64,000 nucleotides of DNA from Micromonospora chaiyaphumensis (lineage in GTDB: Bacteria; Actinomycetota; Actinomycetes; Mycobacteriales; Micromonosporaceae), in the NCBI RefSeq assembly GCF_900091435.1, contig NZ_FMCS01000001.1, positions 495,512 through 559,511 on the forward strand. The letters run 5' to 3'. Position numbers and translations under genes: made by a program. Position 1 is the first letter of the stretch. Each line of letters starts with the position of its first letter. Below are positions 54,701 through 62,219 of the stretch, piece after piece. Under the pieces are notes generated by a model. It was not told the origin of the DNA. It made no database searches and saw nothing but the letters and a program-made list of their open reading frames with translations.

Positions 54701-57575
54701 GCAGGCTCACCGGCGCGCCCGGGATGCCCTGGGTGCGCCGCTCCTCGAAGTCCAGCCAGGACTCCAGGATCTCCCGGTAGAGCGCGGCCGCGCTGAACGT
54801 GCCGCCGGCGCCCGCCACGGCGGCCAGCCGCCCCTCGTCGAGGTTGGCGATGAAGCCGAGCATCCGCGGGTTGCGGGAGAGGCCGAGCAGGTCCTTCACC
54901 CCGGCCAGCAGGTCGAGCCGCTCGCGGGCGGCCCGCTCGTCGCCCCCGTAGCGGTGCCGCAGGAAGGTCTCGATCTGCCCGGGGGTGAAGTCCTCGATGG
55001 CCAGCACCCGGCGGTGCGGCAGCAGGCCCACCCGCTCGCCCAGGGCGGTCAGCACCTGAGAGTTGGTCTTGAAGTGCTGGGTTCGGCTGCTCACCACGAT
55101 CTTCGCGTGGCCCTCGGCCGCCTGGAGCAGCGTCTCCAGGTGGTCGGCGGCCCGGTCGTAGGTCACCCGGGCGACCAGCTCGTCGAAGCCGTCGAACAGC
55201 AGCACGATCCGGCCCTGGCGGAGCATGTAGCGGAACGCCTTGAGGTCGATCACCTGCTCGCCGTGGTTGGCCAGGTGCGCGGCCACGAGGCCGTCGACCG
55301 AGTGCGCCTTGTCCAGCGCGCGCAGCTCGACCAGGATCGGGATCAGGTCGGGGGCGGCGGTGGGCAGCCGGCGGGCCACCTCGCGCAGCGCGAACGTCTT
55401 GCCCCGGCCGAAGTCGCCGAGCACCAGCACGAACCGGCCGTCCGGCGCGGAGATCAGCTCCAGCAGCTCGTCCACCACGTCCTCGCGGACCCGCTGGTCG
55501 GCGCCGACGAGGTGCCGGTAGCGCTGCGGCACGTACTGGCCGGGCGGATAGAGCCGGTCGGCCTGCAGCCGGGCGGTCTGCGCGGCGACGTAGTCGCGCA
55601 GGTCGAGCAGGCCCTGGAACTCGGTGAGGTGCAGCAGCCGCACGCCGCGTCGCTGTGCCGCCTCGGCCAGCCCGCGCGGCACCCGGTCGCCGTCGTAGAC
55701 GAGCTCGGAGGGGATGTCCGGGTCGGTGGCGTGCACCCGCCGGGCGAAGGCGTCGACGTCGGTGGGGGTCGGGGTGCCCACGTGCGCCCCCACCCGCTGC
55801 TGCCGGACCACCCCGTCGGCCCGGTAGGTGACGTAGAGGTGCGGCGGGTCGGCCTCGACGCGGCGGACCACCACCCGGTCGTGGCGGGCCTCGCACACCT
55901 CGGCGAGCCGGTCGAGCAGGCGCTCCAGCGGCGGGGCCGGCGCCACGGCCGGCGTGGTGGCCGGCGGGTCGGCGGCGGCGCCCTGGGTGGGCCCCTCGAC
56001 CACGGTGGGCTGCCGGGGATCGGGCACCTGGGCGGGGCCGGCCGCGCCGAACGTCGCCCCGGCGCCCGGCCAGCTCAGCCGGGTCGGCTCGCCCACCTCG
56101 TGCCGGTCGTCGCGGCCCAGCACCCAGCGGGTCATCCCGTCGGCGCCGAGCTGGAGCACCTGGGCCCGGCCGTCCCGGGAGGCGGTGGCCAGCGGCACCA
56201 CCGGGTCGACCCGGGGACCGGGCGCGGCGTCGGCGAGCAGCAGGTTGAGCATCGGGCCGACCAGCCGGTTGAACGCGCCGCGGTCGCGCAGCGACACCCG
56301 GTCGGGCACGGCCACCTCGTCGGCGTACGGGGTGCGCGGGCCGGGGGCGTGCGCCATGGCACCGAGCCGCAGCCAGCCGGACTGCTGGTAGTGGCGCAGC
56401 CGCTGGGCGAACCAGGTGGACTGCGCCTCGCCGAGGAAGCCGTACCGGTCCTCCTCGCGGTGGGTGATCGCGACGGTCGAGTTGAGCCCGGCCACCACCA
56501 CCCGCAGGTCCGGCACCGGGAAGAGCGTCCACGGCTGCTCGCTGTCGAAGATCCGGTCCTCGAGGCCCTGGTAGAGCTCGTCGAACAGGCGCGCGTAGTG
56601 CCGCCACTTCGGCCAGTACGGCGGCTGCGGGTCGACGTCGTCGGCCTCGCAGGTGGCGAAGTAGGCCCGGCTGGCGGCCATGGTGACGTCGCGCGGGCCG
56701 GGCACCACGACCAGCCGGTGCGGCTCCAGGCCGAGCAGCACCCGCAGCCCGGTGAGGAAACTCAGCGCGTCGGAGAACTCCCGGGGACTGCCCGATTCGG
56801 TCAGGTTGCCGGCCACCACCAGCAGGTCCGGCCGGGGCACCCCGTCGTTCATGAGCAGGGTGAGGTCGCCCATCAGATGTTCCTGCAGCTCCCCGGGGGT
56901 GACCGGGGCGCCCGGCTCGATCACCCCGCGACCGAAGCGGGGCCCGGCGACATGGAGCACGCTCAGGGCACCGCGCGCCGTGGGCGCGGCCGCTGCGGGC
57001 GGGAACGGCGGCGGGTTGATCGGGGTACGCCGGGCGCGGCGCGGCGCCGGCGCGCCGGTGGCGGGCGCGGCGAGCACCCCGGCCGGGTCGGCGGGATGGT
57101 GCGGGAAGGCCGGCTGCCGCATCGGTTTGGCGCGGCCGTCGAGCGTCTGCCGGATCCGGTCGAGCACCCGCCCCCGCGCCTGCGCCGGGTCGCTCACGCC
57201 GACCAGGTCGACGTAGGTGATGGTGGCGAGCAGGCCGTCGATGGGGCAGTCCTCGACCCGCACGGTGACCAGCTTGTTGCCGGTGCCGTCCGGGTCGGCG
57301 CGCAGCGCGGCCTGCCATTCCAGCTTGCCGTAGGTCGAGTGCAGGTAGCGTTCGGACAGCACCGCCACCACCACCTCGGCCTCGCGGACCCCGCGGTCCA
57401 TGAAGTCGATGAAGTTGGTGCCGGCCACGAAGTCCCACGCCTGGAGCAGGGTGCGGTAGCCGGCCGCCTCGAACTCCCACGCCAGCCAGGTCGCCCAGCG
57501 CTCGTCGGCCGGCGAGTAGCTGATGAAGAAGTCGATGGGGCGGTCGGACCGGGTCGGGTGCGCGCCTACAGCCAC
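51780..57575 (-). CDS. TIR / phosphoesterase-like / NACHT / pentapeptide / WD40 multidomain protein (NLR-like)
   Basis: The protein of about 1931 residues has five parts. (1) A TIR domain (about 13-135, IDFFISYSPADERW, AVLSERYLHSTYGKLEW). (2) A calcineurin-like phosphoesterase fold (about 205-470) whose metal motifs are altered: AGPRFG, GNLTES, GPRD. (3) After a Pro-rich stretch and an unassigned segment (about 540-650), a NACHT ATPase with Walker A GDFGRGKT (Lys726) and Walker B LFDGFDE (793-799), plus helical regions to about 1090. (4) Pentapeptide repeats (about 1105-1195). (5) Fifteen WD40 repeats (about 1245-1890). This layout matches single-gene STAND/NLR-type sensors, some of which defend against phage. 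GTG at 57575 has CATAAT 6 nt upstream (leaderless). TTG at 57602 is the alternative start. Confidence 0.9.
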   Translation of the reverse strand: MAVGAHPTRSDRPIDFFISYSPADERWATWLAWEFEAAGYRTLLQAWDFVAGTNFIDFMDRGVREAEVVVAVLSERYLHSTYGKLEWQAALRADPDGTGNKLVTVRVEDCPIDGLLATITYVDLVGVSDPAQARGRVLDRIRQTLDGRAKPMRQPAFPHHPADPAGVLAAPATGAPAPRRARRTPINPPPFPPAAAAPTARGALSVLHVAGPRFGRGVIEPGAPVTPGELQEHLMGDLTLLMNDGVPRPDLLVVAGNLTESGSPREFSDALSFLTGLRVLLGLEPHRLVVVPGPRDVTMAASRAYFATCEADDVDPQPPYWPKWRHYARLFDELYQGLEDRIFDSEQPWTLFPVPDLRVVVAGLNSTVAITHREEDRYGFLGEAQSTWFAQRLRHYQQSGWLRLGAMAHAPGPRTPYADEVAVPDRVSLRDRGAFNRLVGPMLNLLLADAAPGPRVDPVVPLATASRDGRAQVLQLGADGMTRWVLGRDDRHEVGEPTRLSWPGAGATFGAAGPAQVPDPRQPTVVEGPTQGAAADPPATTPAVAPAPPLERLLDRLAEVCEARHDRVVVRRVEADPPHLYVTYRADGVVRQQRVGAHVGTPTPTDVDAFARRVHATDPDIPSELVYDGDRVPRGLAEAAQRRGVRLLHLTEFQGLLDLRDYVAAQTARLQADRLYPPGQYVPQRYRHLVGADQRVREDVVDELLELISAPDGRFVLVLGDFGRGKTFALREVARRLPTAAPDLIPILVELRALDKAHSVDGLVAAHLANHGEQVIDLKAFRYMLRQGRIVLLFDGFDELVARVTYDRAADHLETLLQAAEGHAKIVVSSRTQHFKTNSQVLTALGERVGLLPHRRVLAIEDFTPGQIETFLRHRYGGDERAARERLDLLAGVKDLLGLSRNPRMLGFIANLDEGRLAAVAGAGGTFSAAALYREILESWLDFEERRTQGIPGAPVSLRRPELWHAVSRLAFQLWESGESYLRLAELAEAAGQLAGLADSRLSGPQAIHAVGAGSLLVRTDDGLFGFIHTSVMEWLVAEGVAAQLNRGEEPAALAVRPLSALTVEFLGDLADPARCTAWTARVLGDEAAGETVRANALRLSARLRLPDRADLRGAVLRGEDLSHRELAGADLTGADLTDTRLVATNLTEARLEHARLRGARLDQARLAGADLRDAELAGARLFRADLRGARIAGSSWHRTALIDVSADAALLRAPELRGAVVAPGRPVAPGLAPPAVGVAYGFEVGRLPVPVAYSPDGSVLAVGSDDGGVLICDTAAGLPVRTLQGHRGRVYAVRFDAASHQLVTGAADLTVRLWDADHGDVRHVIEDVFDGWVWPLLTDGERGRLVVGDAAGVVRLYDTRTARLRHEWPGHAAPIWGTSFSPDGRRVVVVDSAGVVRGWDIPSGRLAFEVREPEVVYRVVHSPDGRLLAAVGQHGRVWIRRATDGELLRQPRGHEADVYALDIHPDGTLMATGDTHGALRLWELETGRPVRVLGRQRGAIYSVRFNGDGSLLATAASDGAIQIWESADGQLRHELTRHRGSVWPVVWRPDQVQVATSSNDGTTRLWDVRSGQLQHTLRGHGRRVTALSFRDDGEVLAACGNDGVVRLWEPRTGRLVRQLASPADRLLSAVFCPGESLVAAPSGDGGVHLWNTDTGADERELNVDTDHVWATAFSPDGDALATANDDDTVRLWYRRTGRHFATLTPHRGRVRAMTFSPDGETIATGCDDQLVRLWDAATATCRLTLEHHTDRVYAVSFNTDGTLLASASNDGVAVVWDAVTGERRTVLTEHTGRLWSCAFSPNGNLLATAGDDLVIRLWDPGTGRLHGTLAAHTRRVWSVAFSPDSSLLASAGDDGTVRLWDVADPEHAQLRATLIGLPDGWAAVSPDGRYKLDGDPGGQFWHVIGTCRFEVGELDPYLTQVRRLSVDAPF

Positions 57576-57580
57576 CCGAT

Positions 57581-57586
57581 CATTAT
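57581..57586 (-). promoter_or_regulatory. Putative -10 element of the TIR-NACHT-WD40 gene
   Basis: CATAAT on the minus strand ends 6 nt before the GTG at 57575, the spacing seen at seven other genes of this window. It supports a leaderless mRNA and the GTG start. The -35 region is weak. Confidence 0.5.
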
Positions 57587-57683
57587 GGCCACTGACGGTC
57601 AATCCGTGGACACCCTCGGCAGCCGCCGACCGGGCCGCGTCGGGCCGGTCCGGCCGGGCGGGGGTGTGCGAGGATCATGCGTC

Positions 57684-58916
57684 GTGGAGACCGTGGGCGA
57701 GCCGCCGTCCGCCGCGCCGGACCGATCCCGATGGGGACGGCTGCACGTCCTGGACTGGATCGCGCTGGGGCTGGCCGTGGTGGGCGTCCTCTGCGTCCTC
57801 ACCGGACTGCTCCCCCGCGCCGACGCCGAGGAGACCGTACGCCGGATCGTGCCCATCCTGATCTTTCTGGGCACGGTGGTGGTGCTGGCCGAGCTGACCG
57901 CGGTGGCCGGGGTGTTCGACGCGCTCGCCGCCCGGGTGGCCATCACGGCCCGGGGCAGCTACCGGGCGCTGTTCTGGCTCTGCGTGGGGTTCGCCTCGAT
58001 CACCACCATCGCGCTCAACCTGGACACGACGGCCGTCCTGCTCACCCCGGTGATGATCGCCCTGGCCCGCAAGCTGGGCGTGCCGCCGACCCCGCTGGCC
58101 ATGACCACGGTCTGGCTGGCCAACACGGCGAGCCTGCTGCTGCCGGTGTCCAACCTGACCAACATCCTGGCCAGCGACCGGATCGGCCTGGAGCCGGTGC
58201 CGTGGGCGGCCCGGATGTGGTGGCCGCAACTGGTGGCCATCGTGATCACCATGGTGCTGCTGTGGTGGTGGTACTGGCGGCCGGCTCGTGCCGGCGCCGA
58301 CCCGTTCGTCCCGCCGCCGCCGCACGTGCCGCCGGACCGGGTGCTCTACCGCACCGCACTCGCGGCGTGCCTGCTCTTCGTCGCCGGGATCCTGGTCGGC
58401 GTCGAGATCGGACTCGCCTCCGGGGTGGCCGCCGCGATCCTGGTCGCCGGGTTCGCGGTGCGGGCCCGGGGCAGCCTGCGGCTCGCGCTGGTGCCGTGGC
58501 GGCTGCTGGTCTTCGTGACCGGGCTGTTCCTCGTGGTGCAGACCATCGGCCGGCACGGCCTCGACACCGTGCTCGGCGCGCTCATCGGCGGCGACACGGG
58601 CGCCGAGGGCGCGCTGCGGGCCGGCGGCGCTGGCGCGCTCTTCGCCAACGTGGTCAACAACCTGCCCGCCTACCTGGCCGGCGAGGCGGTCATCGCCACC
58701 GATCACCACACCCAGTTGCTGGCCCTGCTCGTCGGCACCAACGTCGGCCCGCTGGCCACGCCATGGGCCTCGCTGGCGACGCTCATCTGGTACGAGCGCT
58801 GCCGGGCCGCCGGGGTGGCCGTGCCGCTGGGCCGGTTCGTGGCCACCAGCGCCGCGCTCGCCGTGCTCGCCACCGCGGCCACCGTTGCCGCCCTGCTGAT
58901 CGGCCCGGGGTCCTGA
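57684..58916 (+). CDS. SLC13/ArsB-type permease
   Basis: The 410-residue membrane protein has about eleven helices. It shows the ion-transporter-superfamily features ALNLDTTAVLLTPVMIALARK and the paired C-terminal motif ANVVNNLPAYLAGEA with LVGTNVGPLATPWASLATLIW. This is the CitMHS/ArsB/SLC13 pattern; substrates include arsenite, dicarboxylates or sodium. No arsenic-resistance genes lie nearby, so ArsB function is not assured. GTG at 57684 has AGGA 9 nt upstream; GTG at 57666 is possible. It diverges from the TIR-NACHT gene across about 100 nt. Confidence 0.85.
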   Translation: METVGEPPSAAPDRSRWGRLHVLDWIALGLAVVGVLCVLTGLLPRADAEETVRRIVPILIFLGTVVVLAELTAVAGVFDALAARVAITARGSYRALFWLCVGFASITTIALNLDTTAVLLTPVMIALARKLGVPPTPLAMTTVWLANTASLLLPVSNLTNILASDRIGLEPVPWAARMWWPQLVAIVITMVLLWWWYWRPARAGADPFVPPPPHVPPDRVLYRTALAACLLFVAGILVGVEIGLASGVAAAILVAGFAVRARGSLRLALVPWRLLVFVTGLFLVVQTIGRHGLDTVLGALIGGDTGAEGALRAGGAGALFANVVNNLPAYLAGEAVIATDHHTQLLALLVGTNVGPLATPWASLATLIWYERCRAAGVAVPLGRFVATSAALAVLATAATVAALLIGPGS

Positions 58917-58955
58917 GCCCGGTCGGGAGGGCCCAGCCCCACGGCCGGGCTCAGG
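58912..58955. terminator. Hairpin terminator overlapping the permease stop codon
   Basis: CCTGAGCCCGG and CCGGGCTCAGG are perfect 11-bp arms with a 22-nt loop, between the convergent permease and ArsR-type genes. Confidence 0.6.
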
Positions 58956-58999
58956 CGTGACGCCCGCCTCCTCGCCGACGACGCGGTCCGGGCAGACGC

Positions 59000-60013
59000 T
59001 CAGGCGCCCGCCGCACTCAGCAGCCGGTCGCCGAGGTCGGTCCGGGAGTAGAGCACGTGCCGGCCCGCCCGGCGCGAGGCGAGCAGCCCGGCGGCCCGCA
59101 GGGCCTGGAGGTGCACGCTGAGCGTCGGGGCGGACAGGGCCATCTGGGTGGCGGCCTGGCTGGTCGACATCGGCAGGTCCAGCTGGGCGAGCAGGGCGGC
59201 CCGGGTCTGGCCGAGGACGCCGACGAGCGCCGAGCCGGCCTGCTCGGAATGCTCCGCCCAGAGCCGGCCGAGGCCGCGCGGGGAGTAGGAGACGGTGGGT
59301 GGCTCGGGGTGCGCGGTGCGCACGAGCACGTCCGGCCAGGCGAAGGCGCACGGCACGAGAAGCAGCCCGCGCCCACCGCAGTCGGCGTGGCCGTCGTAGT
59401 ACTTGACGATGCGGAGCGTCTGGTCGGCGAACGTGACCGACGGGTGCAGGCTGCTCATCATCCGGTCGACGCCGCCGTCGGCCAGGACGTCGAGCCGGTA
59501 GGCGATGTCGTCGTGGAGCAGGGCGTCGATGCGCGGCCAGTCGGGCGCGATCGCGACCCGGTGGTACGCGTCGAGGGCCTCCGTGACCGGGCCGAGGCCC
59601 GCGTCCGGCCGGTCCACCAGCGTCTGGAGCAGGTCCCGTCGCGCCTGCCGGCCGGGCCCCCGCTGGGCGACCCGGTGGGTCGCCAGGTGCGCCAGTTCCT
59701 GGGCCACGGTCTCCGGGTCGGCGTCGGCGACCTGCGCCAGCGCGTCCGCGAAGGTCGCCGAGCGGCGGCCCGGTGGCGGCAGCAGGAAGTCGGGGAGGTA
59801 GCCCTCCGGACGCACGAGCGCCCGCAGCAGGTCGAGGTCGCGCTCGCGCAGCCGGCCCGCCCGCCCGGCGAACCGGTCGATCCAGGGCCGGTGCAGGTGT
59901 GGGCCCTGCCGGCCGGCGGACAGCGCGCGCAGGCTGGCGACGGTCTCCGTGAGGGGCGCCGCGGCGAAACGCACGCGGGTCAGGTCCGCCGCCGTGACGT
60001 GCAGGTGGATCAC
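59000..60013 (-). CDS. ArsR-family regulator with long N-terminal domain
   Basis: The 337-residue protein has a helical N-terminal ligand-binding region of about 250 residues (MIHLHVTAADLTRVRFAAAP, the DUF5937 type) and a C-terminal ArsR winged helix. The latter has LDLPMSTSQAATQMALSAPTLSVHLQALRAAGLLASRRAGRHVLYSRT. GTG start with GGAGGAG 8 nt upstream. A perfect inverted repeat sits in the divergent promoter it shares with the questin-oxidase-like gene, so it probably represses both. Confidence 0.87.
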   Translation of the reverse strand: MIHLHVTAADLTRVRFAAAPLTETVASLRALSAGRQGPHLHRPWIDRFAGRAGRLRERDLDLLRALVRPEGYLPDFLLPPPGRRSATFADALAQVADADPETVAQELAHLATHRVAQRGPGRQARRDLLQTLVDRPDAGLGPVTEALDAYHRVAIAPDWPRIDALLHDDIAYRLDVLADGGVDRMMSSLHPSVTFADQTLRIVKYYDGHADCGGRGLLLVPCAFAWPDVLVRTAHPEPPTVSYSPRGLGRLWAEHSEQAGSALVGVLGQTRAALLAQLDLPMSTSQAATQMALSAPTLSVHLQALRAAGLLASRRAGRHVLYSRTDLGDRLLSAAGA

Positions 60014-60027
60014 GAGCCCCGCTCCTC

Positions 60028-60049
60028 CGATTAGGACTCAGCCTAATCG
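60028..60049. promoter_or_regulatory. Operator in the ArsR/questin-oxidase-like divergent promoter
   Basis: CGATTAGG and CCTAATCG form perfect 8-bp arms around 6 nt. The AT-rich arms also offer TAATCG-like -10 sequences in both directions, so a dimer bound here would silence both genes. Confidence 0.65.
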
Positions 60050-60117
60050 TGGCCGGGCCGGAGAGGCCAGCCGAGACTGAGGACATCCACCGGGAACAGG
60101 CAGAGGAGGCACCCGCC

Positions 60118-61185
60118 ATGACGACCGACATGCTGCCCGCGGCATACGAACGGCTGCACGCGTACGGGCCGGAGTTCGGCGGCGACGAGGAGGGCAACCA
60201 CGGGCTGACCAACCACGGCCCTATGGCCGTGGAGGTGATGGTCCGGCGCGGGCTCGACGTCGACGTCGAGGGCTGGCTCGACCGCTACGTACACCGCCTG
60301 GCCGAGCTGCCCGGCACGAGCGCGGCCATCCGGCCCGGTGAGTGGCGCGCGGCGCTGGGCGAGGCCCGACGGCTGCCCGACTGGACCGCGTACTTCCGGC
60401 ACGAGCTGACCGAACGCCCGTGGCGGAGCGTGCTCGCCGAGTGGTGGCCGCGGCTGCTGCCGGGCATCGTGGCCGGCTCGACCCACGGGGTGATCCGGGT
60501 CGGCCACGCGGTGCGCGCCCTGCGCGGCGCCTCCGTCCCCGCCCCGCAGACCCTCGACGAGCTGGCCCACGGGCTGGCGTTCTGGGCGGCGCGCTACCGC
60601 GAGCTCGCCGGGGTGGTCGTGCCGGACGGCACCCTCGCACCGCGCGAGGCCCTGACGGCGGTCACCCGGCTCACCGATCAGAGCGGCTTCATCGCCCACC
60701 GGCTCGACCGGCTCGAACGCAGCCCGGGCTGGACGGCAAGCCTGCGGGCGCTGGCACCCGCCGCGTCCGACGACGGGGTCCCGGCGCGGCTGGAGTCGCT
60801 CGTCGACAGCGCCGCCCGGGCGTACCTCGGGCTCGGCCACGGCTCGCCGGTCCTCCTGGTCCACGCGGCGACCGCGCCCAACGCCGTGCGGCACGTGCTC
60901 CCGGACCTGCCCAGGGAGCAGTGGCTACCGAGCCTCGCGGCGGCCTGGGCGGCCGTGGCGGCGGTCGTCGCCACGTACGCCCCGGCGCGGCCGGCCCCGG
61001 CCGCAGAGATCGTCCGGCGCCGGCCCGCACCGACTCGCGAGGACGCGCTCCAGCGGGCCGCCGAGCACGGCGACGAGCACGTCCTGAAGTTCGCCGACAC
61101 GGCCGTCGAGTCCCACGACCGCACCGGTGACCCGGACCTGCTCGCCGCGACCGTGTACGTCGGTGAGCTGATCGGTCGCCCCTGA
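60118..61185 (+). CDS. Questin oxidase family protein
   Basis: The 355-residue protein resembles the questin oxidase (DUF4243) family. It has YGPEFGGDEEGNHGLTNHGPMAVEVMVRRG at the N-terminus, a conserved PGIVAGSTHGVIRVGHAVRAL helix, and the final VLKFADTAVESHDRTGDPDLLAATVYVGELI. In fungi the founding member opens the anthraquinone ring of questin in a Baeyer-Villiger-like step. The bacterial role is unknown but an oxidation of an aromatic compound is likely. ATG at 60118 follows GAGGAGG with an 8-nt gap. It is divergent from the ArsR-type regulator. Confidence 0.85.
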   Translation: MTTDMLPAAYERLHAYGPEFGGDEEGNHGLTNHGPMAVEVMVRRGLDVDVEGWLDRYVHRLAELPGTSAAIRPGEWRAALGEARRLPDWTAYFRHELTERPWRSVLAEWWPRLLPGIVAGSTHGVIRVGHAVRALRGASVPAPQTLDELAHGLAFWAARYRELAGVVVPDGTLAPREALTAVTRLTDQSGFIAHRLDRLERSPGWTASLRALAPAASDDGVPARLESLVDSAARAYLGLGHGSPVLLVHAATAPNAVRHVLPDLPREQWLPSLAAAWAAVAAVVATYAPARPAPAAEIVRRRPAPTREDALQRAAEHGDEHVLKFADTAVESHDRTGDPDLLAATVYVGELIGRP

Positions 61186-61292
61186 CGGCGGCCGGGCACC
61201 GCGGTCGAGCCGGGCGGGAAATGGCTCCGCAGGTCGGAGACGCGGCCGGAAATCGGTACGGCCGCACGGCGACGTCGGGCTACCGTGCGCGC

Positions 61293-62192
61293 ATGAGCGG
61301 CGCCCCCACCCTGCACTTCCACACCGATCCCGACGAGTTCCTGGCCGCGGCCGGCGACCACCTCGCGGCGAATCCCGTGGTCGGCACGGTCGTGGCCACC
61401 GTCGCGCACCGGCAGCTGGCCCGGCAGGCCGACGGCGTCGCGCCGCCCGAGGACGACTGGTGGCTCGTGGTGCGGGACGCCTCCGGCGCGGTCGTCGGCG
61501 CCGGGATGCGCACCGCGCCCTTCGCACCGCGCCCGCCGTTCCTGCTGCCGATGCCCGACGAGGCGGCCGAGGCGCTGGCCCGGGTGTGCCACGAGCGCGG
61601 GGAGGAGGTTCGCGCCGTCAACGGCGCGCTGCCCGCGGCGCGACGGTGCGCCGCCGAGGTGACCCGGCTCGGCGGCGGACGGGTCGACGTCGCCCAGCAC
61701 ACCCGGCTGCACGAGCTCGGCGACCTCGTGGAGCCGGCGCGGGTGCCCGGCTCGCTGGTGGTCGCGACCGAGGACGACGTGGACCTGGCCGCCGAGTGGT
61801 TCGCGGCGTTCATGGCCGACGCCGACGAGCAGGCGGGCCGCCCGCGCGGGGTCAGCGCGCACGAGATCCCCGACCGCGACGAGCTGCTGCGCCGGATCCG
61901 TGGCGGACGGCTGTGGTTCTGGACCGACGAGAACGGCCGGCGGGTGCATCTCACCGCGGCCAACCCGCCGTCGTTCGGCGTGGCGCGCATCGGTCCGGTC
62001 TACACCCCGCCGGAGCAGCGCGGGCGAGGCTGGGCCAGCAACGCGGTCGCGGAGGTCTCCCGGCTGCTGCGGGCCGAGGGCGCCCGGGTCTGCCTCTTCA
62101 CCGACCAGGCCAACCCGACCTCGAACCGGATCTACGCCAACCTCGGCTACCGGCCCGTGGTCGACATGGCCAACCTGGTCATCGTCCCCTGA
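61293..62192 (+). CDS. GNAT-family N-acetyltransferase
   Basis: The 299-residue protein has an N-terminal region of about 150 residues of its own and a C-terminal GNAT domain. That domain has RIGPVYTPPEQRGRGWASNAVAEVSRLL, the acetyl-CoA binding loop with QRGRGWA, and ANPTSNRIYANLGYRPVVDM. It resembles the larger two-lobed GNAT proteins of actinobacteria. TACCGT lies 6 nt before the ATG with no ribosome binding site, fitting a leaderless mRNA. Substrate unknown. Confidence 0.88.
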   Translation: MSGAPTLHFHTDPDEFLAAAGDHLAANPVVGTVVATVAHRQLARQADGVAPPEDDWWLVVRDASGAVVGAGMRTAPFAPRPPFLLPMPDEAAEALARVCHERGEEVRAVNGALPAARRCAAEVTRLGGGRVDVAQHTRLHELGDLVEPARVPGSLVVATEDDVDLAAEWFAAFMADADEQAGRPRGVSAHEIPDRDELLRRIRGGRLWFWTDENGRRVHLTAANPPSFGVARIGPVYTPPEQRGRGWASNAVAEVSRLLRAEGARVCLFTDQANPTSNRIYANLGYRPVVDMANLVIVP

Positions 62193-62219
62193 CACCCACC
62201 CGCGCCGCCGGTGTCGGGG

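Noticed and set aside
57588..57602. TTGACC near the start of the TIR-NACHT gene as a -35 box
   Set aside because: It is only 9 nt from the CATAAT element, far too close for a sigma-70 promoter.
51672..57660. A long plus-strand open frame running into the SLC13/ArsB-type permease
   Set aside because: The part before 57684 is antisense to the TIR-NACHT-WD40 gene and shows shadow composition; only the permease part is real.
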